Origin: Planococcaceae bacterium UBA3378
GTDB taxonomy: Bacteria; Bacillota; Bacilli; Bacillales_A; Planococcaceae
Length of the DNA: 11,205 nucleotides
Direction of reading: 5' to 3'
Assembly (NCBI GenBank): GCA_002359075.1
Contig: DEQA01000131.1
Coordinates: 1 to 11,205, forward strand
Every line of letters begins with the position of its first letter. Position 1 is the first letter of the stretch. Below are positions 5,192-11,205 of the stretch, piece by piece. The notes under the pieces are model-generated. The model saw only the letters and a list, made by a program, of their open reading frames with translations. It was not told the origin of the DNA and searched no databases. A program made the position numbers and the translations under genes.

Positions 5192-6403
5192 GTGAAAAGA
5201 CCGACAATTTTAGTATTAGGCGCAGGATATGGTGGATTGACTACCGTTGTGAATTTACAGAAAATGGTTAGTGCTGACGAGGCGGAAATCATCTTAATCA
5301 ACAAAAATGATTACCACTATGAAACAACGTGGCTACACGAGGTAGGTGCCGGTACAATTTCTCCGGACAAAGCCCGTTATCCAATTTCCAGCGTGATTAA
5401 CAACAATGTACGTTTTGTACAAGCAACAGTTGAAAACCTTGATGTGAATGCGAAAAAAGTAGAAACTTCTGCTGGCGAATTTACGTATGATTATTTAGTA
5501 ATTGGTTTAGGATTTGAAGGAGAGACGTTTGGTATCTCAGGTTTAAAGGAACATGCACTTTCTTTAACAAATATCAACACAGCCCGTCAAGTTCGTGAGC
5601 ATATTGAATATCAATTTGCTTCATGGTCATTGGATGAAGTAAAAGACGACAGCAAATTGACAATCATCGTAGGTGGCGCAGGCTTCACAGGTATTGAGTT
5701 CTTAGGTGAGCTTGGTAACCGTATTCCTGAGCTTTGCAAAGAATTTGATATTCCACAGGAAAAAGTACGTGTCCTATGTGTGGAAGCAGCTCCAATGGTA
5801 CTCCCTGGATTTGATCCACAGCTTGTAGAATATGCAAAAACGCAATTATCCAAAAAAGGTATCGAGTTCTCAATCGGTACACCGCTTGTAGAAGCGACTC
5901 CAGAAGGCGTTAAGATTAAAAAAGGTGAAGACGAATTTGAATTTATTAAAGCAGGTACAGTTGTATGGGCTGCAGGGGTTCGCGGAAACAGCTTGATCGA
6001 AAACTCCGGCATCGAATCAAACCGTGCACGTATCGCTGTTCGTAAAGACATGCGTGCTCCTGGATTTGATGATGTATTTGTAGTAGGTGACTGTGCGTTC
6101 CTTCTGAATGAAGAAGCAGGCCGTCCATACCCTCCAACTGCACAAATCGCTATGCAGCAAGCAGTTAACATTGCAAAAAATATCAAGCATCTTATGAAAG
6201 ATGAAGATACAGAAACATTTGTATATGACGACAAAGGTGCTGTATGTTCTCTAGGACATGATGATGCAATTGGTAATGCAATGGGCCGTAAATTCACTGG
6301 TAAAACAGCTTCTGCTCTTAAAAAAGTAGTTGATGACCGTGCCCTATTCTTAGTAGGCGGCGTAGGCTTAACATTGAAAAAAGGGAAATTTAAATTTCTT
6401 TAA
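5192..6403 (+). CDS. yumB: Type II NADH dehydrogenase (NDH-2, YumB-like)
   Basis: A 403-residue NDH-2 that passes electrons from NADH to menaquinone at the inner membrane surface without pumping protons. Numbered from the GTG at 5192: FAD motif VLGAGYGGL (8-16), NADH motif IIVGGAGFTGIEFLGEL (158-174), second FAD motif VVGDCAF (297-303), quinone-site motif PPTAQIAMQQA (314-324), and a hydrophobic, basic C-terminal end (FLVGGVGLTLKKGKFKF) that anchors it to the membrane. GTG is preferred because the protein then begins KRPTILVLG like YumB and lies 11 bases after AAAGGGG (5174-5180); a TTG at 5183 would add three residues but is only two bases from that site. The gene is monocistronic. No Rex box is seen upstream, unlike yutJ. 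Confidence 0.9.
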   Translation: MKRPTILVLGAGYGGLTTVVNLQKMVSADEAEIILINKNDYHYETTWLHEVGAGTISPDKARYPISSVINNNVRFVQATVENLDVNAKKVETSAGEFTYDYLVIGLGFEGETFGISGLKEHALSLTNINTARQVREHIEYQFASWSLDEVKDDSKLTIIVGGAGFTGIEFLGELGNRIPELCKEFDIPQEKVRVLCVEAAPMVLPGFDPQLVEYAKTQLSKKGIEFSIGTPLVEATPEGVKIKKGEDEFEFIKAGTVVWAAGVRGNSLIENSGIESNRARIAVRKDMRAPGFDDVFVVGDCAFLLNEEAGRPYPPTAQIAMQQAVNIAKNIKHLMKDEDTETFVYDDKGAVCSLGHDDAIGNAMGRKFTGKTASALKKVVDDRALFLVGGVGLTLKKGKFKFL

Positions 6404-6411
6404 TTGAAATG

Positions 6412-6450
6412 AAATGCAGGAAAAGTCCTTGTAACTTTTCCTGCATTTTT
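6412..6450 (+). terminator. Terminator of yumB
   Basis: AAATGCAGGAAAAG (6412-6425) pairs perfectly with CTTTTCCTGCATTT (6435-6448), ending in a T-run. It lies nine bases after the stop codon. Confidence 0.93.
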
Positions 6451-6472
6451 GTCTTAGGAGTGAAGTGAATAA

Positions 6473-6501
6473 TTTCCTTTCCGGAAGATAGTCGTTATAC
6501 T
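6473..6501 (+). promoter_or_regulatory. Weak candidate promoter of the Nudix gene
   Basis: A good -10 TATACT (6496-6501) lies about 33 bases before the start codon, but the -35 TTTCCT (6473-6478, 17-base spacer) matches consensus at only three positions. Confidence 0.35.
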
Positions 6502-6534
6502 AATAATAGAATATATAAAAGGGCTGGTAGAGAA

Positions 6535-7032
6535 ATGAAAAAGGACAGGGGTAAAGTATGGCTCGGAGTTAGTGGTGTTGTAGAGAATGACAAGGGAGAA
6601 TGGCTCGTTGTCAAAAAGGCTTATAGCGGATTGAAAGGTCGTTGGTCTCTTCCGGCCGGATTTGTCCAAGAGGGAGAGACAATTGATGAAGCAGCGGTAA
6701 GAGAAGTAAAGGAAGAAACGGGGATTGACTGTTTTGTAAAAGGGATGATCGGTTTTAGAACAGGCGTCATCCGCGGGGAAATTAGTGATAATATGGCGAT
6801 TCTCTATTGTGGTCAAGTAGATGCTTCCCAATCGATTATTGTACAGGAAAGAGAAATTCTAGAAGCACATTGGATTTCGCCAAAGCAGCTTGCGGTAGAC
6901 GAGCTCTCAAACATGATGCTAAAGGAAGTAGCAAAAAATGATGTAAAAAGAAATACAGTAGATTTTGTAGATCATATTATTCCGGAAGAAATTTTCGGCT
7001 ATACACAATATAATCTATTTATAAAAAAGTAA
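6535..7032 (+). CDS. Nudix hydrolase
   Basis: A 165-residue cytoplasmic pyrophosphohydrolase that removes a nucleoside-monophosphate-linked moiety from an NDP-X substrate. The Nudix box is complete at residues 42-64: G42, E48, R56-E57, E60-E61 and G63 fit GX5EX7REUXEEXGU, giving the Mg2+-binding helix. The upstream strand WSLPAG is typical. Nothing in the sequence identifies the substrate. The C-terminal 45 residues (after WISPKQL) are beyond the minimal fold and end in YNLFIKK. The ribosome binding site is weak and distant (AAAAGGG, 6517-6523, 11 bases away). No terminator was seen after the gene, so transcription may continue into cstA 100 bases downstream. Confidence 0.9.
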   Translation: MKKDRGKVWLGVSGVVENDKGEWLVVKKAYSGLKGRWSLPAGFVQEGETIDEAAVREVKEETGIDCFVKGMIGFRTGVIRGEISDNMAILYCGQVDASQSIIVQEREILEAHWISPKQLAVDELSNMMLKEVAKNDVKRNTVDFVDHIIPEEIFGYTQYNLFIKK

Positions 7033-7078
7033 ACGAATAGATCAAAAACAATTATCTGATTATTTTAAAAATATTTAA

Positions 7079-7123
7079 CCTCCTTCTTTCATACGTTACA
7101 TTAAGCGTAAAAAAGGAAGGAGG
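7079..7123 (+). promoter_or_regulatory. Hairpin sequestering the cstA ribosome binding site
   Basis: CCTCCTTC (7079-7086) is the exact complement of GAAGGAGG (7116-7123), the Shine-Dalgarno sequence nine bases before the cstA GTG. The outer stem extends by a G-U and two A-U pairs to 11 pairs. After a small internal loop, a second stem, TACGTT (7092-7097) with AGCGTA (7104-7109), has four Watson-Crick pairs plus G-U and A-U. There is no T-run, so it is not a normal terminator. It should hold translation of cstA low unless something opens it. Confidence 0.7.
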
Positions 7124-7132
7124 CATTTTGCT

Positions 7133-8938
7133 GTGAATGCAATTTCAATCGTGATTGGTGCTATCTGTATACTTGTTATCGGCTATCGTTTGTATGGCTA
7201 CTTTTTCACGAAAAAGGTATTAAAAATCACCGATAAAGAGCCGACACCAGCACATTTGCTTAAGGATGGAAAGGACTATGTACCCACCAACAAATGGGTG
7301 GCGTTTGGTCACCATTTTGCGGCGATTGCTGCGGCGGGACCGCTTGTAGGACCTGTACTCGCAGCCCAGTTTGGCTATCTGCCGGGGCTGTTATGGCTGC
7401 TGATCGGGGCTGTCATTGGAGGAGCTGTACATGATGCGGTAGTTTTATTTGCTTCCATGCGGAGGAAAGGAAAATCCTTGTCTGAAGTAATGAAGGAGGA
7501 GCTGGGACCGGTCGCTGGCTTTTGTACAGGTCTTGCGATGCTCTTTATTATTACTATTACGATGGCGGGGCTGTCACTTGTTGTATTAGGAGCGCTAGAG
7601 CGTAATCCTTGGGGAACGTTTGCGGTTGCTATTACAATTCCAATCGCTATTTTAGTAGGGATAGCCTATAAAAAGACGGGTAACCTGCTTGTCACATCTG
7701 CTGTAGGCTTTATACTGCTGATGATCGGTGTATTTTTGGGTCCTTCTCTACAGGGGACATGGCTCGGGGACCTGCTGACATTGGAACGCGATACGTTAGC
7801 ACTTATTTTACCAATATATGCGTTCTTTGCGGCTGCTTTACCTGTCTGGCTGCTTCTGGCTCCGCGTGATTATTTGAGCAGCTTTATGAAGATCGGCGTA
7901 TTTATCGCTTTGATCATTGGTGTATTTATTGTCAATCCGGTTATTCAGTTCCCGGCTGTTATCCCAGACTTTTTAGGGGGCGGGGGGCCTGTTGTAGCAG
8001 GACCGGTATGGCCATTTGTATCCATAACAATTGCTTGCGGGGCTATTTCAGGTTTCCATGCATTTGTCGGCTCAGGGACAACGCCCAAAATGCTGGATCG
8101 CTGGGAGGATATCCGGGTAGTAGGATTTGGAGCCATGCTTGTAGAAAGCCTTGTAGGTGTTATGGCGCTCATCGCTGCTACATCCTTACATCCGGGGGAT
8201 TACTTTGCTATTAATTCAGCGCCGGCTGTTTTTGCTACGCTGGGGATGGACACGGTGAACCTGGGAATGCTGGCTGAACAAATCGGTATGGATTTGGAAG
8301 GGCGTACGGGAGGGGCGGTAACATTAGCTGTAGGGATGACATATATTTTCACAGGCGTCCCTTGGTTTGCCGATATGTCCTCGTACTTTTACCAATTTGT
8401 CATTATGTTTGAGGCTGTCTTCATTTTGACAGCTATTGATGCGGGAACGCGGGTAGCCCGCTACCTCATTCAGGATTTCGTGGGGGAAATCTACAAACCG
8501 TTGAAAAAGACAGATTGGATGCCCGGAGCCATTTTTGCAAGTGCCCTTGCCTGCTTCATGTGGGGGTATTTACTGTACTCCGGTGACATCAGCTCAGTAT
8601 GGGCACTATTCGGTGTATCGAACCAATTAATGGCTTCGATCGGGCTGGTATGCGGAGCAACAATCATTTTGAAAATGGCGGACCGCCGCATCTATGTGTT
8701 GACCTGCATCATTCCACTAGCCTATTTATATGTAACAGTGAATGTGGCAGGAATCTGGATGGTGAAGAATGTATATTGGAATAGTGAGGCAGGAGGCTAT
8801 TCCGTCTTAAACGGTGTACTGTCAATCATAATGCTGATTCTTGGTTTGATCATTGTCGTGACAGCTATGAGAAAATGGAAGGATTTATGGAATAGTAAAC
8901 GGTATGTAAATGGTGTAGCAGTCGATACGAGAGTGTAA
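7133..8938 (+). CDS. cstA: CstA-family carbon starvation transporter
   Basis: A 601-residue polytopic membrane protein of the CstA/BtsT family; known members take up pyruvate or peptides when carbon is scarce. It begins with a membrane segment (AISIVIGAICILVIGYRLYGYFF), then the conserved KEPTPA and DYVPTNKWVAFGHHFAAIAAAGPLVGP region (about 40-80). Many hydrophobic spans follow, including conserved GAVHDAVVLFASMRRKGKSL and SGFHAFVGSGTTPKML segments, ending in a basic cytoplasmic tail. Its length fits the shorter Gram-positive form rather than the roughly 700-residue E. coli proteins. The GTG start lies nine bases after GGAAGGAGG, which is locked in a leader hairpin. No partner gene like E. 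coli ybdD follows. It ends at a strong terminator. The substrate here is not determinable from sequence. Confidence 0.92.
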   Translation: MNAISIVIGAICILVIGYRLYGYFFTKKVLKITDKEPTPAHLLKDGKDYVPTNKWVAFGHHFAAIAAAGPLVGPVLAAQFGYLPGLLWLLIGAVIGGAVHDAVVLFASMRRKGKSLSEVMKEELGPVAGFCTGLAMLFIITITMAGLSLVVLGALERNPWGTFAVAITIPIAILVGIAYKKTGNLLVTSAVGFILLMIGVFLGPSLQGTWLGDLLTLERDTLALILPIYAFFAAALPVWLLLAPRDYLSSFMKIGVFIALIIGVFIVNPVIQFPAVIPDFLGGGGPVVAGPVWPFVSITIACGAISGFHAFVGSGTTPKMLDRWEDIRVVGFGAMLVESLVGVMALIAATSLHPGDYFAINSAPAVFATLGMDTVNLGMLAEQIGMDLEGRTGGAVTLAVGMTYIFTGVPWFADMSSYFYQFVIMFEAVFILTAIDAGTRVARYLIQDFVGEIYKPLKKTDWMPGAIFASALACFMWGYLLYSGDISSVWALFGVSNQLMASIGLVCGATIILKMADRRIYVLTCIIPLAYLYVTVNVAGIWMVKNVYWNSEAGGYSVLNGVLSIIMLILGLIIVVTAMRKWKDLWNSKRYVNGVAVDTRV

Positions 8939-8943
8939 GTATT

Positions 8944-8976
8944 TCCCCTATGAGCTTGGCTTATAGGGGATCTTTT
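8944..8976 (+). terminator. Terminator of cstA
   Basis: TCCCCTATGAGC (8944-8955) pairs with GCTTATAGGGGA (8959-8970), including one G-U pair, around a TTG loop, followed by TCTTTT. Confidence 0.9.
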
Positions 8977-9032
8977 AGTTGTGTATGATTATTATCAGTG
9001 ACTGCTCATCTATAAAGATATGTATATATTCA

Positions 9033-9061
9033 TTGAAACGCCAATTTTTATCAGGTAAACT
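9033..9061 (+). promoter_or_regulatory. Predicted promoter of yuiB
   Basis: A -35 TTGAAA (9033-9038) and a -10 TAAACT (9056-9061) have a 17-base spacer, about 32 bases before the ATG at 9093. The ribosome binding site GGAGGG (9077-9082) lies between. Confidence 0.55.
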
Positions 9062-9092
9062 AATGAAAGGAAAACTGGAGGGTTTACATAGA

Positions 9093-9425
9093 ATGAATAA
9101 TGTTTCTTTAGTCCAATTAATTATTTCAGTTGTACTGTTTTTCGTCATGTTCTTTGGCATCGGATTTTTACTGAATATGCTGCTGCGGATGACATGGCTG
9201 ATGGCGATTGTATATCCGGTTGTTGTTGTCTTTATAGTGGATGAAAAAGGTGTGAGCTTCCTTGATTACATTTTCAAGCCAGGGACTGCTTTTCCGGCAT
9301 TGCTGGACAGGTTGCAGGCATTACAAATCGTGGATATTGTCATTTTATCCGGTGGTTTTGCTGGGGCAATTGTGTCGGGAATTGTCATGATCTACTTACG
9401 TAAAGCGGGATACAGAATGTTTTAG
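9093..9425 (+). CDS. yuiB: YuiB-like small membrane protein
   Basis: A 110-residue integral membrane protein resembling B. subtilis YuiB (function unknown). Hydrophobic spans are at about 6-28 (LVQLIISVVLFFVMFFGIGF), 35-50 (WLMAIVYPVVVVFIVD) and 80-102 (VDIVILSGGFAGAIVSGIVM), with a loop at 51-78 and a short basic C-terminus. The start is the ATG at 9093, ten bases after GGAGGG and just downstream of a promoter; an upstream in-frame ATG at 8979 precedes that promoter and has no ribosome binding site, so the extra 38 residues are not real. A terminator follows one base after the stop, so the gene stands alone. Confidence 0.83.
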   Translation: MNNVSLVQLIISVVLFFVMFFGIGFLLNMLLRMTWLMAIVYPVVVVFIVDEKGVSFLDYIFKPGTAFPALLDRLQALQIVDIVILSGGFAGAIVSGIVMIYLRKAGYRMF

Positions 9426-9453
9426 CATGCATCGTAACAGATGCATGTTTTTT
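9426..9453 (+). terminator. Terminator of yuiB
   Basis: CATGCATC (9426-9433) pairs perfectly with GATGCATG (9440-9447) around GTAACA and is followed by six T residues. Confidence 0.92.
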
Positions 9454-9458
9454 GGAAC

Positions 9459-9605
9459 ATGGCTGTTCCACGGGTGATTATTCTGCCTATTACTTTCGGT
9501 GACACGGCATTCGGGACAGCCCGGATGGTAATTGCCGCCTTTACTGTGCATGCGGTAAATGTATGGGATACAGAATTCCTGCTCGATGAGGAAGTATCGT
9601 ATTAA
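9459..9605 (+). other. Unassigned 48-codon ORF in the yuiB-yuiD gap
   Basis: The gap between yuiB and yuiD holds one plus-strand frame of 48 codons, from MAVPRVIILPITFGDTAFG to LLDEEVSY and TAA. I do not recognise it. It has no ribosome binding site and starts six bases after the yuiB T-run, so it is probably not translated as it stands. Its composition (a hydrophobic middle, an acidic end) could mean the remnant of the 3' end of a gene. B. subtilis has yuiC at this place; this frame shows none of the YuiC 3D-domain motifs that I know. Confidence 0.25.
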
Positions 9606-9620
9606 AAAGTAAATAAGTGT

Positions 9621-9659
9621 AGAAAAGACGCATCTTGTTTAATGAGATGCGCCTTTTCT
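9621..9659 (-). terminator. Terminator of yuiD
   Basis: A 15-base-pair stem (9621-9635 with 9645-9659) has one imperfect pair, which is G-U when read on the minus strand, so it suits the leftward yuiD transcript. A T-rich stretch follows on that strand. Confidence 0.8.
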
Positions 9660-9702
9660 TTATACATGTTCAGGATGGAACGAGGAATCATTTTACCTGT
9701 TA

Positions 9703-10179
9703 CTATGGAAGTACAGCATAGACGACACAGCTGAAAAAGATACCGGCCAGTGCGCCTGCCAGCACTTCACTCCGTTTGTGGCCGAGGAGTGTTTTTAATT
9801 CCTCTATTTTTTCTTCTTCTTTCATATTCGGCCAGCGCTTAATGTCGCGGAAAAGCGCTTGTAAATCGCGGCGGATCTCGTTTAAGGCTGCAGCATGCTG
9901 GCCTGCCTGATAACGGATACCGCTTGCATCGTACATGACGATAGAAGCAAACATGGCGGCAACAGCGAATAACGGGGTGTCAAATCCAACTTCAAAACCA
10001 ACTGCTGTAGCTAAGCTTGTAACAGCTGCTGAGTGGGAGCTTGGCATACCACCTGTAGAAGTAAGGAGTGACCAATCCCATTTTCTTGTCATAATTAAAT
10101 GGACTGGTACTTTTAAAAGTTGGGCAAAGAGGATTGCCAATAAGCTTAAAACAAGAGGAGTATTTTCCAGCAGGGCCAT
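9703..10179 (-). CDS. yuiD: YuiD-like divergent PAP2 family membrane protein (DUF212)
   Basis: A 158-residue membrane protein of the divergent PAP2 (acid phosphatase/vanadium-dependent haloperoxidase related) family. The phosphatase-like signature STGGMPSSHSA is at 41-51, YDASGIRYQAGQHA at 83-96 and GH at 133-134. Hydrophobic spans are at about 5-26, 50-82 and 138-156, with a charged helical loop at 98-130. It may dephosphorylate a lipid phosphate, but the family's substrate is unknown. The ATG at 10179 is chosen because it gives the same 158 residues as B. subtilis YuiD as I recall it and stands nine bases after AGGAAGGA; a GTG at 10185 is only three bases from it. It is divergent from pepA, the normal yuiD-yuiE arrangement. 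Confidence 0.87.
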   Translation of the reverse strand: MALLENTPLVLSLLAILFAQLLKVPVHLIMTRKWDWSLLTSTGGMPSSHSAAVTSLATAVGFEVGFDTPLFAVAAMFASIVMYDASGIRYQAGQHAAALNEIRRDLQALFRDIKRWPNMKEEEKIEELKTLLGHKRSEVLAGALAGIFFSCVVYAVLP

Positions 10180-10212
10180 CGCCACCGTTCCTTCCTATGG
10201 ATAGTTGCCCCC

Positions 10213-10221
10213 ATCATAACA
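10213..10221 (-). promoter_or_regulatory. Predicted extended -10 promoter of yuiD
   Basis: On the minus strand TGTTATGAT (10213-10221) is an extended -10. The -35 region is only T-rich. The leader to the ATG at 10179 would be about 27 bases. Confidence 0.55.
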
Positions 10222-10248
10222 CATTTTAAAATTGAAGAAAAATTATGA

Positions 10249-10265
10249 ATTTCGATATCCGAAAT
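10249..10265. promoter_or_regulatory. Inverted repeat between the yuiD and pepA promoters
   Basis: ATTTCGATATCCGAAAT has perfect six-base arms (ATTTCG, CGAAAT) around ATATC. It lies where the pepA -35 hexamer would be and about 30 bases upstream of the yuiD -10. This size and position fit a dimeric regulator's operator. I cannot match it to a named regulator. Confidence 0.4.
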
Positions 10266-10278
10266 AATAGAATCAATG

Positions 10279-10284
10279 TATAAT
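10279..10284 (+). promoter_or_regulatory. Predicted -10 element of pepA
   Basis: A perfect TATAAT lies 31 bases before the pepA start codon. No recognisable -35 occurs at 16-18 bases; that position is occupied by the inverted repeat, suggesting an activated or otherwise regulated promoter. Confidence 0.5.
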
Positions 10285-10315
10285 AGGATGGAGAAACCAT
10301 TTAGGAGGCAGTGGC

Positions 10316-11205
10316 ATGAAAATCGAAACTGAAAACAGAACATTCAAAACAATTTCGGCAGGAACACTTATTATTGGTGTTCAAAAACATCGGGAGCAGA
10401 TGAAAAATTGGGAGGAATTTAGCGGCTTTTTTGACGCATCCCTGGAAGAATGGATTCGTACCGGTGAAATTAGCTCCGATCGAAAAAAACTGACGAAGTT
10501 TCCGGTGGCTACAGCAAATGAACAGCTGAAGCGTGTATTGTTTGTAGGATTAGGAGAAGGAAAGTCATTGACGGAAGAAGAGCTTCGGGAAGTGTTCGGT
10601 TTAGTAGGTAAAGAGCTGAAATCATTAAAGGTAAACGAGTATGCGATTTGGCTGGACTCCTTTGTGACGCCTGCCGTAGAAGTAACGGATGTGGCATTTT
10701 TAGCAGGTGAAGGAATCGGCATGGGCTTTTATACAGTACCAAACTACAAAACGTCCTCCAACGAAATAGATACATATCTTGACCGTGTGGAGCTTGTGAC
10801 AAAGGCAGCGGGGGAAGAAGCAGCGGCGAGCTTTGATGTAGGACGTATTTATGCTGAAGCGGTAAATGAAGCCCGCAGCCTTATCAATTTACCTCCAAAT
10901 CTTTTGACAGCTGCAGATTTGGCTGATTATGCGGCAGAGCTGGCGAAGCAGTATGATTTTGAAGTAGAAATCCTGGATAAAGCGCAGCTGGAAGAGCTGG
11001 GGATGGGCGGCATTTTAAGTGTAAATAAAGGCTCTGTGGAAGAACCGCGAATGATTACACTGAAATATCAAGCAAATGACAGCTGGGAAGATGTAATAGG
11101 CTTTGTTGGAAAAGGCGTCACGTATGATACGGGCGGCTACTCTTTAAAACCGCGCGAAAGCATGGTCGGTATGAAGGGAGATATGGGCGGCGCGGCAGCG
11201 GTTCT
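10316..11205 (+). CDS. pepA: Leucyl aminopeptidase (M17, PepA/YuiE), 3' end cut by window edge
   Basis: An open frame of 296 codons runs from an ATG at 10316 to the window edge without a stop. It begins MKIETENRTF and encodes the N-terminal M17 domain, which is poorly conserved, followed by the catalytic domain from about residue 175 (EAVNEARSLINLPPNLLT). The active-site and metal motifs are seen near the break: VGKGVTYDTGGYSLKP (Lys266, Asp271) and MKGDMGGAA. These match the two-metal site of the family, with Y replacing the common F/S variants. The enzyme removes N-terminal amino acids from peptides in the cytoplasm, usually as a hexamer. Roughly 200 C-terminal residues are missing. AGGAGG (10303-10308) lies seven bases before the ATG. 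Its place beside yuiD is the conserved yui order. Confidence 0.92.
   Translation, partial: MKIETENRTFKTISAGTLIIGVQKHREQMKNWEEFSGFFDASLEEWIRTGEISSDRKKLTKFPVATANEQLKRVLFVGLGEGKSLTEEELREVFGLVGKELKSLKVNEYAIWLDSFVTPAVEVTDVAFLAGEGIGMGFYTVPNYKTSSNEIDTYLDRVELVTKAAGEEAAASFDVGRIYAEAVNEARSLINLPPNLLTAADLADYAAELAKQYDFEVEILDKAQLEELGMGGILSVNKGSVEEPRMITLKYQANDSWEDVIGFVGKGVTYDTGGYSLKPRESMVGMKGDMGGAAAV

Noticed and set aside
5611..6297. A long minus-strand open frame of 228 codons inside the yumB-like gene.
   Set aside because: It lies wholly antisense to a clear NDH-2 with intact motifs, has a serine/proline-rich translation typical of an antisense shadow, and has no ribosome binding site or family resemblance.
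7059..7077. An AT-rich imperfect palindrome upstream of cstA as a CodY box.
   Set aside because: It has about four mismatches to AATTTTCNGAAAATT, including both central C and G positions, in very AT-rich sequence, so chance is likely.
8979..9092. An N-terminal extension of 38 residues on the yuiB-like protein.
   Set aside because: The upstream ATG has no ribosome binding site and precedes the predicted promoter at 9033-9061.
9396..9551. A minus-strand 51-residue frame with a CPEC motif across the yuiB-yuiD gap.
   Set aside because: It has no ribosome binding site, runs antisense into the 3' end of yuiB and crosses a strong terminator.

Overview
The window reads as chromosome of a low-to-moderate GC, endospore-forming Firmicute of the Bacillales, most likely a Planococcaceae-type genus such as Lysinibacillus or Solibacillus. 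This rests on strong AGGAGG-type ribosome binding sites, sigma-A-like promoters, U-tailed hairpin terminators, and a run of genes matching the Bacillus subtilis yuz/yut/yum/yui neighbourhood: yuzB, yutJ, yutM, yutI, yuzD, yumB, yuiB, yuiD and pepA. The genus is an inference from recalled protein similarity; no search was run. No tRNA, rRNA, CRISPR array, insertion sequence or phage gene was found.

Layout. Positions 1-3520 form a redox and iron-sulfur block: yuzB (minus, cut at the left edge), a yutJ-type FAD/NAD(P)H oxidoreductase, an A-type Fe-S carrier (yutM, minus), a DUF2225 zinc-ribbon protein, a NifU-type Fe-S scaffold (yutI, minus) and a thioredoxin-like CxxC protein (yuzD). Positions 3690-4900 hold a YkuI-like EAL protein whose catalytic residues are largely lost. 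Positions 5190-7032 hold a type II NADH dehydrogenase (yumB-like) and a Nudix hydrolase. Positions 7133-8938 encode a CstA-family transporter. Positions 9093-11205 hold yuiB, a 277-base gap, yuiD (minus) and the start of leucyl aminopeptidase pepA, cut by the right edge.

Most genes are single transcription units: nearly every one has its own promoter-like sequence and hairpin terminator, and four intergenic regions are divergent. The common theme is electron entry into the respiratory chain (two NDH-2-type flavoproteins), Fe-S cluster supply and thiol redox, followed by a stationary-phase or starvation theme (CstA, aminopeptidase).

Most notable signals: two Rex-type operators, one lying on the core promoter of yutJ; a 45-nt hairpin that locks up the cstA ribosome binding site; a degenerate EAL c-di-GMP protein; a Spo0A-box-like element with a palindrome and inverted repeat upstream of yumB; an unassigned inverted repeat where the pepA -35 should be; and an unassigned 48-codon ORF where yuiC lies in B. 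subtilis.
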